Translations under genes and position numbers: made by a program
In this document: positions 32,605 through 42,519 of the stretch, in pieces
Numbering within the stretch: position 1 is the stretch's first letter
Layout of the letters: each line of letters opens with the position of its first letter
Origin: Lewinellaceae bacterium
Lineage (GTDB): Bacteria; Bacteroidota; Bacteroidia; Chitinophagales; Saprospiraceae
Reading direction: 5' to 3'
DNA: 64,000 nucleotides
NCBI GenBank assembly: GCA_020636215.1
Contig: JACJYG010000009.1
Coordinates: forward strand, 124,001-188,000
The notes under the pieces: model-generated
Told to the model about the DNA's origin: nothing
Seen by the model: the letters and a program-made list of their open reading frames with translations, nothing else
Databases searched by the model: none

Positions 32605-35340
32605 CTACCGCCCCCAGGCTTTGTTCGGCTCAGGCCCCAGCCATATTTCCAGCAAGCCTCCTTTGGCATAGTCCTTATGAAAGAACCAGTATTGTTCCAG
32701 CGCCTTTCCGTTCAGCTTAGCCCTTTGGATGTAGCAGTTCTCTTTGGAATTGTTATAGGTTTTAATCACAAATTTCCCGCCAGGATAATATTTTGGATCC
32801 AGCGTGATGGCCACCTCATCAAACACCGGGCTGGTTATTTCATAAACCGGATTGGCAGAACAGGTTCCTTGCAGGCTAAATAGCCCGATCGACATCAATG
32901 CACTTACGCCGCCCATTTGCCCCTGGTCTTCATCATGGCCTCCATAGCCTTCACTGGGGGTGATGGCGCCATAGGCCTGCTCATTCACCCGCCGAACCCA
33001 GTATTGGGATAACCAGGGTTGCCCGGCATAGTTAAAAACATGTGCGTTGGAACAGCCGGGTTGGTTGGCATAGCTGACATACCCATTGCTATAGCCGAAA
33101 ACGAAATTTTGCGGCGCCGCTTGCTCGAACGCATAATTCAGCTTGGCGCAAAGGGTGTCGGGGCCACCCATCAGATCAGCCAGGCCTTTTATGTCATGAG
33201 AAACAGACCAGGTAGCCTGCCAGGCATTAGCTTCCACCCATCCCTGGCCGCTGAGCGGGTCGTCATGCAGCCAGTTTCCTGCTTCGTCTTTGGGGAAGAG
33301 GAGCTTTTGTTTAGGATTATAAAGCGTTTTCCAGCCCTGGGAACGCTTCAAAAAGTAGGCTTCATCTTTCGTTTTTCCCAATTTCCCAGCCATCTGGGAT
33401 AATGCCCAATCCTGAAAGGCAGCCTCTAAAGTGATGCCGGCATTCCCCGGATGGTACCCTTTGGAAATGTAGCGGTCATCGATCTCCATCATTCCGCCAG
33501 GCATGTGGTTGCGCTTCATGGCATCATAGGCCTGGCCAATAGCTGTTTTGGTTAATAATCCTTTCTGATAAGCACTGGTGATCAGGTTGGTGGCCGGGCA
33601 GGTGGTCATTATGTAGGAATATCCTCCGGCGCAGGGGCCGCGTGGGAGTAGCCCTCCATTTTCCGCATATTGCACCAGACAAGCTGCAAATTCGTCCTGA
33701 ACTTCCGGCCAGGCCAGCCCCCAAAGAATATTCAGGTTCCATTGAGAGAGCCAGAAAGCATCCGAATTGTACATGTGATGCCTGGCATTTCCTTGCTCGT
33801 CCCGGGCTAAGGTTCTGACTTTAAGTTTGGCGTTTACGGTTTGGCTGCCCTTTCGCTCTCCCTCCGTATAGTCAGGATAATCCCCGCTGATATCGTCTAA
33901 TTTGTGCCGGCCCAGCAAGCCGTGCCAGAGGTCGGTGTACAGTTTTATTTTTTGTGCATCGCTTCCACCTTTCACCTCGATGCGCCCCAGCCACTCGTTC
34001 CATTCCTTTCGGGCGTCCTGCCGAACCGCATCAAAATCCCAGTGATCGCATTCCTGGCGTAGGTTGTTCCGGGCATTTTCAATACTGGTATAGGAAATGG
34101 AAACTTTCATTTGGATCTGTTCGCCGGCCTGCACCCTGAAATTTGTGTTTACGCCGGCAGTCGGGGCGTCGTAATAACTCCAGGGGCCTTCTGTTCGCGC
34201 AGTTTTTTCCGGGCCGCTGGTGAAGCTGCTGACATCCTGTCGCTTTTCCGGCCCATTCCAGGCATCCATGCTTTGAAATGGGCGGTCGAATTGCAGGACA
34301 AAAAATATTCTCACATTATCCGGCCCGCCCCACAAACGCCCGGTGGTGTTGACAGAGCCTTCCAATTCGCGATCGCTGACTTTAGTTACCCGGGCATCGG
34401 TCATAGTGGTGGTGGCCAGATACCCACCGAGGTTGAGCAGAATATGGCTTAAGGCCTCTTTCGTATAGGTCAGACGGTAAAAACTAACCCGGTCGGTGGT
34501 AGTTTGCTCCACCCACACATTGTAATCCTTTAAAAATAGCCGATGAAACCCGGGTTGAACGATCTCATCGTCATGAGAGAATTTTGATTTCCATCCCTGT
34601 TCTCCTCGGGAAGGGTCTACTTCGCCGGTGGTTGGCATCAGGTCGACGCCGGAAAGCATCCAGCCATGAACTTGTGGAAACCCTAATACTTCGTTGGAGT
34701 TATAATTGTACCCACCCCCATATTGGTTCTTGTTGCGGGTCAGGGGAGCTGCGCCGATCATCCCGAACGGCCGGCTTCCGGTAACGAAAAAGAAATACCG
34801 CCCCCGCGCAGATTCGATGTAAGGGTCGACCCAGGATACCAAATCAGGATAATCGTCATAAGACGGAAATACTTCAATCTCTGACAAGCCTAAATTCAAT
34901 CCATCACCATCGGTCGTTTCAAACCGCACCCATTCCACTTTTTTAGGCGAAAAAGTAATGACTTTAGGGCCTCCGTCATTGGGTATTTCGGTTACCTCAA
35001 TGATGCTGCCGTCACTGAAGATGAGTTTGCCTCCAGCGATGTGGGCTCGTTCATCAGGCCGGTCGTATAAGACAATTTTCTGAATGTTCACCGCTTTTTC
35101 CCAGTCAAGCTGGACCCAGGGATAATCAATGTATCCCCAGAAGGTCATGCTGCTTTGGGAAGCCCATTCCCCACGTCCACTTTGCCCGATGATCCCGTCG
35201 GTAATATTCTGCGCAGCATAGTCCGGGCCGGCTTGAGAAACAGCCTGTACTTTTGCCTGTGGGGCGATATTATCGGGGCCGGCGAAAGCGGGGAGCGCCA
35301 GGCAGCCCATGAAAAGGGAAAAGAAGAATTGTGATTTCAT
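32605..35340 (-). CDS. GH92-like alpha-mannosidase with N-terminal discoidin domain
   Basis: A protein of 911 residues from the ATG at 35340, with a signal peptide (ends AFA). A F5/8 type C (CBM32-like) domain covers about 25-165 (NITDGIIGQ, WVQLDWEKAVNIQKIVLYDRP). The rest is a GH92-type exo-mannosidase: DPYIESARGRYFFFVTGSRPFGM at the start, MYNSDAFWLSQWN, GGYSYIMTTCPATNLI, HPGNAGITLEAAFQDWA and GYGGHDEDQGQMGG near the end, where GH92 catalytic acidic residues lie. The aspartate-rich motif differs slightly from the usual GNDD(x)GQ, so this may be a diverged branch. GH92 enzymes trim alpha-1,2 or other mannoses of N-glycans in a calcium-dependent way. No sorting domain; probably periplasmic. 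Confidence 0.87.
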   Translation of the reverse strand: MKSQFFFSLFMGCLALPAFAGPDNIAPQAKVQAVSQAGPDYAAQNITDGIIGQSGRGEWASQSSMTFWGYIDYPWVQLDWEKAVNIQKIVLYDRPDERAHIAGGKLIFSDGSIIEVTEIPNDGGPKVITFSPKKVEWVRFETTDGDGLNLGLSEIEVFPSYDDYPDLVSWVDPYIESARGRYFFFVTGSRPFGMIGAAPLTRNKNQYGGGYNYNSNEVLGFPQVHGWMLSGVDLMPTTGEVDPSRGEQGWKSKFSHDDEIVQPGFHRLFLKDYNVWVEQTTTDRVSFYRLTYTKEALSHILLNLGGYLATTTMTDARVTKVSDRELEGSVNTTGRLWGGPDNVRIFFVLQFDRPFQSMDAWNGPEKRQDVSSFTSGPEKTARTEGPWSYYDAPTAGVNTNFRVQAGEQIQMKVSISYTSIENARNNLRQECDHWDFDAVRQDARKEWNEWLGRIEVKGGSDAQKIKLYTDLWHGLLGRHKLDDISGDYPDYTEGERKGSQTVNAKLKVRTLARDEQGNARHHMYNSDAFWLSQWNLNILWGLAWPEVQDEFAACLVQYAENGGLLPRGPCAGGYSYIMTTCPATNLITSAYQKGLLTKTAIGQAYDAMKRNHMPGGMMEIDDRYISKGYHPGNAGITLEAAFQDWALSQMAGKLGKTKDEAYFLKRSQGWKTLYNPKQKLLFPKDEAGNWLHDDPLSGQGWVEANAWQATWSVSHDIKGLADLMGGPDTLCAKLNYAFEQAAPQNFVFGYSNGYVSYANQPGCSNAHVFNYAGQPWLSQYWVRRVNEQAYGAITPSEGYGGHDEDQGQMGGVSALMSIGLFSLQGTCSANPVYEITSPVFDEVAITLDPKYYPGGKFVIKTYNNSKENCYIQRAKLNGKALEQYWFFHKDYAKGGLLEIWLGPEPNKAWGR

Positions 35341-35418
35341 AACATATCTTATTTTATCGTGCTCCATTTGGGAACAACCTCGAAGACGTAAGATATGTAG
35401 CTTGGTTGGAAATCCCTG

Positions 35419-36558
35419 CTAATCCCTTTTCAAATTCTCCCAGTGTAAGTTCGACCCCACATTCGGGTTAAAATTCGGATCATCGGTCAGGATGTACTCG
35501 CCCAGGTTGTTGGACCAGGCGTGGTTGTAACCGCTGGGCAATTCCACTTCCCGGCCTTCGAAGGGGTCATAGTAGCGGTCGATATTAAGCATGTAGTCGC
35601 TAAAGTCCTGTGAAGCCTGGTCGTAGACTTTGCCACGGGCTTCAAATTGTGCCAGGTTTTCCGCCCGCATCTGGTCGCTCATCTGGCTCAGCATGCGGCT
35701 GAGTTCGCCGATGCTGTGGATGCGCTGGATCTGTTGCTGCGCCAGGTATTCGATCATGTTGCTGTACTTGGCGTACCATTGCGGGTTGAGGCGGAAGGAA
35801 GAGATAATCGTCTGGAAAACCTTGGCGTGCTTTTCCAGTTCACCCTGCCGGGCTTTGAAGGAAAAAAGGTAGTCCATATACCAGATAACGTTTGTGGAGG
35901 TGCCGTACATCGATTGAATGGGAAAATACATCCCTTCCACAACGCCGTATATTTCTTCCTCCATCAGTATCCCTCCCTCTTCGTAGGTAATCCTGACCTT
36001 TGCGCCATCGGCGAAGGACTGGACATACCCTTCTCCAAGGTTACCGGCGCCAACTGCTTTTGCCAGGCCGGGCAAGGCTTCTGCATGGATGACCTGGAGT
36101 TTTGGGCGGTTGCCCCGCGCCTGTGCCAGTGTAATTAACTGGAGGGCGTCTACTGCTGTGGCCGGGGGCCGCACTTCCATTCCGAAATAGCGGGAGCCGG
36201 GCGGGTTAAGGCTAAGTGTCATCTGGTTGTCCGTCCAGAAGTAACAGTGGTTGGCAAAAGCTTCAAATGCCTCCGCACCATTGGGGTTGTACACCCGGAA
36301 GGCAGCAGTTGCCGGCATGGCCGGCAGGTCCAAGGCCCAGGTAATGCCTCCGGAAAATTTCCAGTTATCCGGCATCAGAAAATGGAAGGCTTCGCCTCCC
36401 GTCCCCTGTGCGTCAATGTAGGAGAAAGCCTTGAATTTGATCGGAGGCTCTTCCTCTTCCACGTATCCTGTAACAGGCCTCTCGTGGACATCCGTGTTTC
36501 CGCAGGAGGCCATCAGGATTGCGGAAAAGAGGGTTCCGCAGATGAAAGATCCCAACAT
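35419..36558 (-). CDS. Lipoprotein of unknown function
   Basis: A 379-residue protein with lipobox LMASC (Cys19). Early mature residues are acidic (EEEEPPIKF), then a beta-rich part with LNPPGSRYFGMEVRPP and IYGVVEGMYFPIQSMYG, and a helical C-terminal third (LAQQQIQRIHSIGELSRMLSQM, QASQDFSDYMLNIDRYYDP). It ends with HAWSNNLGEYILTDDPNFNPN. I do not recognise the family. It lies between the GH92 gene and another lipoprotein on the same strand but with gaps of about 80 and 105 bases, so co-transcription is uncertain. Confidence 0.72.
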   Translation of the reverse strand: MLGSFICGTLFSAILMASCGNTDVHERPVTGYVEEEEPPIKFKAFSYIDAQGTGGEAFHFLMPDNWKFSGGITWALDLPAMPATAAFRVYNPNGAEAFEAFANHCYFWTDNQMTLSLNPPGSRYFGMEVRPPATAVDALQLITLAQARGNRPKLQVIHAEALPGLAKAVGAGNLGEGYVQSFADGAKVRITYEEGGILMEEEIYGVVEGMYFPIQSMYGTSTNVIWYMDYLFSFKARQGELEKHAKVFQTIISSFRLNPQWYAKYSNMIEYLAQQQIQRIHSIGELSRMLSQMSDQMRAENLAQFEARGKVYDQASQDFSDYMLNIDRYYDPFEGREVELPSGYNHAWSNNLGEYILTDDPNFNPNVGSNLHWENLKRD

Positions 36559-36663
36559 GGCCTTATGATTTGATCGTGAAAAGTCCTATCTAATCAAGCC
36601 AAACCAGCCAGGAAAGATTCCTGAAGGCCTCCTTTCTTTTTACCGGGAAATAATAATAATAGC

Positions 36664-37491
36664 TTACTGTCCTTCGGCCGGATCCGCTTTCAGCTCGAAC
36701 GTCCGCTCGATGGGGTTGTAAGGGGATTTAACGGGGTCTCCTTGGCTATCTATCAGCATTAATTTTACCATATTCTTACCCATTGGCAGGTTTTCGAGGT
36801 AATAGGGCTCCCAGTTGGTCAGGTAAAAAGTGTGTTCATGGTTGACATCCACCGCTAACTGGTAGGCGTTTTCGCCCAGTGTTGCATTGATCAGGAAGAA
36901 GTCGAGCATGACTTTATCCGTTTGAGATTTGCCAACGTAGTCTCCTTTCGGGCGGCTGTAAAACAACATCGGTTCTTTGATGTCCTCACTTTTTACAATG
37001 CTGCCATTTTTGATGGTTACTTTTTGAGCGATATAGGCCTGGCCGTTCTTGATGCTCTCATGGTAGGAACGGCTCAGAAAAGCCAGGATGATATGCTCTC
37101 CATCCGGAATGGGGTACTCAAATTCCGGAGCATACTCGGCGGCGTACGGCTGGTCATCAATGATGAGGTGAATGTGCTGCCCTTTGTCGGAATTGGCGCA
37201 CATCTTTGTACTCGCATCCGGAGTTTGCACCCCTAGCTGATAGCCAGTGCCGCTGTACTTGAAGGTGAATTTCCCTTTTTTGTAGGCCATGCTTTCCAGT
37301 TTCGCATCGGCAAATTCTGTCGATTTTCCGAATGGCGCTAATTTAACCATGCGGCTGGCAGGAGCAGACTCGGCTGCTTGTTCCTTGTTTGCCTGTTCGG
37401 CAGTGCCTGCGCCATTATTGCTGGGCGATTGGCCGCCGCAGGAGGCGAGTAAAAAACCCGCCAGGATTGGAAATAGTTGTATGGTCTTCAT
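36664..37491 (-). CDS. Lipoprotein of unknown function
   Basis: A 275-residue lipoprotein (lipobox LLASC, Cys18) with a low-complexity linker (residues 20-45, Asn/Ala/Glu rich). The folded part contains KGQHIHLIIDDQPYAAEY and DGEHIILAFLSRSYHESIKN, a pair of His-rich strands that looks like a beta-sandwich resembling exported copper or small-ligand binding proteins, but no metal site can be proved. Later NHEHTFYLTNWEPYYLENLPMG repeats the HxH style. Function unknown. Confidence 0.75.
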   Translation of the reverse strand: MKTIQLFPILAGFLLASCGGQSPSNNGAGTAEQANKEQAAESAPASRMVKLAPFGKSTEFADAKLESMAYKKGKFTFKYSGTGYQLGVQTPDASTKMCANSDKGQHIHLIIDDQPYAAEYAPEFEYPIPDGEHIILAFLSRSYHESIKNGQAYIAQKVTIKNGSIVKSEDIKEPMLFYSRPKGDYVGKSQTDKVMLDFFLINATLGENAYQLAVDVNHEHTFYLTNWEPYYLENLPMGKNMVKLMLIDSQGDPVKSPYNPIERTFELKADPAEGQ

Positions 37492-37553
37492 CTGACAATT
37501 GATTTCAGGGAAAGATGGGGTTCTAATAAAAAGTCACATGGCCCGCCTATTTT

Positions 37554-38033
37554 TTATGATTTTTCGCGAGATACCTTGAACGACATTTGCCGCAGTGCCC
37601 ATTTATACCCCTCTACCCAAAAGACACAGGCAAAAGATACGGCCAGGGAGGCCAACATAAGGGTTTCTGGAACCGGCTGTAGCCCAAAAAAGCTTTGTAC
37701 CGCGGGCCAAAAAAGTGAGGTGGCCAAAATAGCGGTCGTGATCACCAGGATGAGTGGGGCGAGTCGGTTGGGATAGCGAATGGTTTTGAAAATAGAGTAG
37801 TAAAAGGACCGGTTCACCAGTGTTAGGAAGATATTGCTCATGAGAATGCCGGTAAAGGCGAGGGTGCGTACCTGGCCTATTGTATAATCGGTAAATTCGC
37901 CGAGGATAAAATAAATGCCGGCCGCCACCAGCAGTAACAGGAACATGGGTTCCGTGGCCACGTCTTTCAAAACCCGCCAGAACCCGCTTATTTCTTTGTT
38001 TTTGATGGCATTGGAGCCGTGTTTTCGCCGGGA
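37554..38033 (-). pseudogene. Internally deleted cation-transporting P-type ATPase
   Basis: The open frame runs from 38033, just after TAA at 38034-38036, to the stop at 37554 and has no ATG near its 5' end. It first encodes the cytoplasmic lead and first membrane segment of a PMCA-type ATPase (GSNAIKNKEISGFWRVLKDV then TEPMFLLLLVAAGIYFILGE) and then passes directly into the last membrane helices (VRTLAFTGILMSNIFLTLVN, SIFKTIRYPNRL, SLAVSFACVFWVEGYKWAL). The whole catalytic core, with the phosphorylation DKTGT site, is missing, about 600 residues or more. The junction is in frame. It is a deletion remnant; translation from TTG at 37970 is possible but cannot give a pump. Confidence 0.85.
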
Positions 38034-38220
38034 TTACAGGATTCCCGCAGGAGAAAGTCCGGAGAACACTTGTTCCGGAGCGGCTCCGGCTGTTTGATTT
38101 GGCATGTAACTGTTTTTTAAGTACACTTGCCCGGGCGCTTTTTAAAAAAGAGTTTGTATAAATAAAAATTAATTCCTTTTTTGTAGAGGAAGCCTTTACT
38201 TTTCCTCTTTACCGGGCTGA

Positions 38221-41200
38221 ATGAAGTTATTGGAACATCAAATCAAAGACATGATGCGCTCAAATACAATTTTATGCCTCGCTTTTTTCCTGTCATCTTG
38301 TTTTCTTTTTGCCCAAGCCCCCAGCTACGAACTTGGCGTCCTGGATTTAGGGCAAAAGCCGGCCTATGTAAAAGGCCCGGAAGAAATGCTGGTAACGGAA
38401 AACCAGGTATATCTTGTCACCTCCAATAATGGAAGTTATGACCTGCTTGCCTTTGACGGCCAGGATATGCAGGTTATTCATAGCAGTGAAGAAACCATCC
38501 GGATACTCGAAGAATTGAACGGAGGCATATTGATCCTCCTGGGTAGTATCAGTACAACAACCTATTTGTACTTTGTGGACCATGCCACCCACTCCTTAAC
38601 CCAACTGCATGAATTTGAGTACAATTTCAAGGCGCTCAGAACACTTTCCGGCCAGGCTGTCTTTCTGAACTGGAATGATCAACTGTTCACTACGGACGGG
38701 ACGCCTGCCGGTACTTATCTGCTCAGGGAGTTCTACGAAGTTGACTATGATGAAAAGCTGGAGTATGCCATCAACGGGAAAGTGTACCTTATAGCTGATA
38801 GCAAAATATGGAGTAGTGACGGCACCCTTGCAGGCACCTTCAGTTTCTCTGATTTTCCTCCGGGTGGCGTCGTCGATGGAGGCTTTGTGGAATCGGGCGG
38901 CCTTACTTTCTACTCCAGGTTCGGCGGTTCCGTGGGTTATCAGCTTTGGTCTACGGACGGGACTTCCGCCGGGACGCAGTTGGCCAGCGATGTCGGCGTC
39001 AATTTTACTGCTATTCGCAACGTACAGAAAACGGATAATGGCGTAATGTTTATTGGTGAAACCCAGGCGCATGGAAAAGAACTCTGGGTGAGCGACGGCG
39101 CCAGCAGTGGAACACACTTATTGCTGGATATCGCTCCGGGCACGGCGTCTGGCATTGACTACTATTCTTATTTTCCCTCTGGTCGACAAAATCAGGCCAT
39201 CTTTAAAGGGCAGGGAGTGGCCGGAAACCAGGTTTGGAAGACTGACGGAACGCCCGAAGGGACTTTCCCTATTCTGGATTTTTCCGGGCAGCCCGATTAT
39301 GAAGCAGGCTGGACGCTCTACCGCCTGCATGAAACCCAGGATGGCAAGCTTTTCTTCGTAATCAGAAATAATCTGGAGGAGTACAGCCTGTGGACGTTCT
39401 CCAATGGAATGCCCGGCGCCATTCCACTTGCTGACTTGCCAAAAGCCATCAGCTTGTCCTATTCTTCCGGCTCCAAATTATACTTTGAATATAACCAGGG
39501 AGGGGATCAGCTATGGGTAACGGACGGAACGCCGGCGGGAACGATTCATCTTCCTTTTAACGGGGTGAGCTTTGAGTTTCTCGCCACCTTCAATGACCTC
39601 CTCTTTTTTACGGATGCTTTTGGCGATTCGGGGACTTTTGGCGAGGAGCCCCGCGTGAGTGACGGAACCATCGCAGGTACGGTGCTCTTAAAGGATATCA
39701 ACCCTGGGCCTTTGGGCTCCAACCCTTCGTTTTTCTTTGAATTCAACGGCCTCCATTATTTCTATGCGGTAGACGGGGAATGGGGGCAGTCTTTTTACAC
39801 AACAAACGGAATGGAAGGCGGCACCTTGCCGGCCGTGGATTTTTACCCCCACACCACAGGCTCCCAGGTGAATTACCTAGCTTCTGCGGGCGGCAGGCTA
39901 TTCTTTACCCTTGGCGACACCTTGTGGGCCAGTGACGGTACAGAAGAAGGCAGCATTAACCTGCACATTCCGCTCTACAATTTTCAGGTTTACTCGGAAA
40001 TAAACGGGAAGATGTTGTTTATCGACCTCAATGGCGTGGATGGCAGCCTTTGGGTTTCTGACGGCACCCTTGCCGGAACGCATCTCCTGCTGGCTCAGGT
40101 TTCCTCATCTTTTAGTAACCATCCTTCCGCCAGAATGGGAGGGAAACTGTGGTTTTTCTATGATGACGGGATAAACGGCCTGGAACTTTGGAATACCGAT
40201 GGGACAGTGGCGGGAACTAACATGGCGTTTGAAAGCGCGCCCGGCAACGCTTCTTTATTTAACATGTATTTCAGCAATCTTATCAATAACGGCTCTCTGC
40301 TTTTCTTTACGAATTCCAGCAGCGAGCATGGCTCAGAACCCTGGGTGTCGGATGGAACCCTGGCCGGAACGATGATGCTTAAGGATATTGTTGAAGGCCC
40401 CTCTTCCTCATCGCCCAACGCTTTCACACCCTTTGGCGGCAAGGCCTATTTTGGAACAAGAGATGCCAACTGGGACTACAGCTTCTGGGTAAGCGATGGC
40501 ACGGCCTCCGGAACCATTCAACTGGCCAGCCTGGAATTTATCCCGGACGGCAATGTCGTTTCCATCGGCGATGATTTCATTTTCAAAAGTTATGGGGGGT
40601 TATGGAAAACGAACGGTACACCGGAAGGCACCAGTTTGATCTCCGACGGAAACGGGGATGGTTATTTCAACCCCTACCAACTCACCCAATTTGGACAAAA
40701 AGCCATTTTTTCAACCGATGATGCGGTTTACCGGCAAGAGCCATGGATCACAAATGGCACGCCGGAGGGCACGCATTTAATAAAGGATATTCACAGCACT
40801 TACGGCTCTTCAGCTGACGAGTTTACAGCGGTAGAAGACTTTGTCTTTTTCCAGGCGGAAGCCGATCTCGATTTCAGGAGGCTATGGGTTACGGATGGCA
40901 CGGAGAGTGGGACGATGGCAACTCCTTTTAATTTTCAAGAGCTGCGCAACCCCAGTTATCTGGCTATGCACCGGGGCCGGCTGTATTTCATTGCGGAAAG
41001 CGGATTGTACGGAAAGGAGATCTACTTCCTCGATTTCCGAAAAGAGGAAAATATCAGCGGGCAGGTTTACCACGACCTCAACCAGGATGGCGAGAAAAAC
41101 CCGGGGGAACCCGGCATCTACAATGCGAAAATTATTGCCGCCAGCGATACGGAAACTATCACTTTCAGCGATGAAGAGGGCAACTACCAGTTTTATGCCC

Positions 41201-42519
41201 CGGAAGGGGACTACGAAATATCTTTGATCCCGGATCAATGCTGGGCGCTGAATTCTGATCCGGCCACTTACCTCATTAGTGCCGACAGCAACCTCATGAG
41301 TGGATTGGATTTCGGATTGATAAAAACTTCCGCTCCGGAATCAGTAAATACCTTCATCGCCTCCGGGCCAACGCGTTGCGGTTTTACGGCGCCCTATTGG
41401 ATCAAGGCCCATAACAATGGCTGCCAGCCCTTCTCCGGTGAAATACGGGTGACACTCGATGATTTGTTGGAACTGGCTTCCTCCGACTGGCCCCCTTCTT
41501 CCATTGACGGGCAGACTCTGTCCTGGCACATCGACAGCCTAGAGGAATCCGGGGTCATTCAGATCGGGCTGCAGATCCTTATGCCAGACGAACAACATAC
41601 GGGGGAAACCCTGACCGTAACTTCTGAGGTTTTCCGGCTCAATGGCCAGGGCGCATTGGAACCGGCAGGTGAATTCACCTATGGAGCTACTCTCACCTGT
41701 GCTATCGACCCCAACGACAAACTGGTATCGCCTAACAGGGAAGAGCTAAGCAGCAATTTCACTTTACTGGATGAGGTTCTGGCCTACACGATCCGCTTCC
41801 AGAATACGGGAACGGATACGGCCTTTACCGTAAAAATAACCGACGTATTGTCCCCTTTGCTGGATCTGGAAAGCTTCCGTTTCGTGGCTTCCAGCCACCT
41901 CTGCCGGTCTTTCCTGTACCCGGATGGGAAACTGGAACTTCTGTTCGAGAACATTTTGTTGCCGGACAGTACTACCAATGAGCCCCAAAGCCATGGCTTT
42001 GTCACCTTTGAAATAAAGGCCCTGCCGGGAATCGTTGACTTTTCTGATATTAGAAACTCGGCAAATATATATTTTGATTTCAATGGCGCAATTGTCACCA
42101 ATTCGGTGGCCAGCACCATAGTGGCCTCTTTTGACGCAGATAACGACGGGGCATGGGTTTGGGATGATTGCGATGATTATAACGGGGCTATTTATCCCGG
42201 CGCTGAGGAAGTCCCCAACAATGGGATTGATGAAAACTGTGATGGCGTTGATTTAATCACTTCTGTTTTTTCTATCCGGAATACGGTGATCCGGGTGTTT
42301 CCCAACCCAACTGCTGAACGCGTTCGGATTGAAATGGACACGCCCTTGCCTCTTGGCCTTAAACTACTGGATGTCAGCGGGAAAGTGCTGCGCGCCTGGA
42401 ACATTGGCAATTCGGGTGAACTGAATCTAAGCCAATTGCCTTCCGGTATGTATTTTCTGGAAATGGCCCATCCGGAATCAAATCAGCGGGTGGTTGAAAA
42501 AATCATCAAACTCGAATGA
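38221..42519 (+). CDS. Very large T9SS-secreted protein with DGT repeats, SdrD-like domain and MopE-type motif
   Basis: A 1432-residue surface or secreted protein. The signal peptide is MMRSNTILCLAFFLSSCFLFAQ if translation starts at the second or third Met (38251 or 38254). Residues about 60-960 hold sixteen repeats around LWxTDGTxxGTxLLxD, each in a beta-propeller-like blade. Next come an SdrD-type beta domain with NQDGEKNPGEPG (about 945-1015), a conserved adhesin domain (CAIDPNDKLVSP ... ALPGIVDFSDIRNSANIYFDF, about 1160-1300), a calcium-binding-like MopE motif (DADNDGAWVWDDCDDYNGAI, about 1300-1345) and a T9SS type A sorting domain (VFPNPTAERVRIEM ... LPSGMYFLEM). It probably sits outside the cell; binding partners are unknown. 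Its 3' end overlaps rtcA by 14 bases. Confidence 0.92.
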   Translation: MKLLEHQIKDMMRSNTILCLAFFLSSCFLFAQAPSYELGVLDLGQKPAYVKGPEEMLVTENQVYLVTSNNGSYDLLAFDGQDMQVIHSSEETIRILEELNGGILILLGSISTTTYLYFVDHATHSLTQLHEFEYNFKALRTLSGQAVFLNWNDQLFTTDGTPAGTYLLREFYEVDYDEKLEYAINGKVYLIADSKIWSSDGTLAGTFSFSDFPPGGVVDGGFVESGGLTFYSRFGGSVGYQLWSTDGTSAGTQLASDVGVNFTAIRNVQKTDNGVMFIGETQAHGKELWVSDGASSGTHLLLDIAPGTASGIDYYSYFPSGRQNQAIFKGQGVAGNQVWKTDGTPEGTFPILDFSGQPDYEAGWTLYRLHETQDGKLFFVIRNNLEEYSLWTFSNGMPGAIPLADLPKAISLSYSSGSKLYFEYNQGGDQLWVTDGTPAGTIHLPFNGVSFEFLATFNDLLFFTDAFGDSGTFGEEPRVSDGTIAGTVLLKDINPGPLGSNPSFFFEFNGLHYFYAVDGEWGQSFYTTNGMEGGTLPAVDFYPHTTGSQVNYLASAGGRLFFTLGDTLWASDGTEEGSINLHIPLYNFQVYSEINGKMLFIDLNGVDGSLWVSDGTLAGTHLLLAQVSSSFSNHPSARMGGKLWFFYDDGINGLELWNTDGTVAGTNMAFESAPGNASLFNMYFSNLINNGSLLFFTNSSSEHGSEPWVSDGTLAGTMMLKDIVEGPSSSSPNAFTPFGGKAYFGTRDANWDYSFWVSDGTASGTIQLASLEFIPDGNVVSIGDDFIFKSYGGLWKTNGTPEGTSLISDGNGDGYFNPYQLTQFGQKAIFSTDDAVYRQEPWITNGTPEGTHLIKDIHSTYGSSADEFTAVEDFVFFQAEADLDFRRLWVTDGTESGTMATPFNFQELRNPSYLAMHRGRLYFIAESGLYGKEIYFLDFRKEENISGQVYHDLNQDGEKNPGEPGIYNAKIIAASDTETITFSDEEGNYQFYAPEGDYEISLIPDQCWALNSDPATYLISADSNLMSGLDFGLIKTSAPESVNTFIASGPTRCGFTAPYWIKAHNNGCQPFSGEIRVTLDDLLELASSDWPPSSIDGQTLSWHIDSLEESGVIQIGLQILMPDEQHTGETLTVTSEVFRLNGQGALEPAGEFTYGATLTCAIDPNDKLVSPNREELSSNFTLLDEVLAYTIRFQNTGTDTAFTVKITDVLSPLLDLESFRFVASSHLCRSFLYPDGKLELLFENILLPDSTTNEPQSHGFVTFEIKALPGIVDFSDIRNSANIYFDFNGAIVTNSVASTIVASFDADNDGAWVWDDCDDYNGAIYPGAEEVPNNGIDENCDGVDLITSVFSIRNTVIRVFPNPTAERVRIEMDTPLPLGLKLLDVSGKVLRAWNIGNSGELNLSQLPSGMYFLEMAHPESNQRVVEKIIKLE

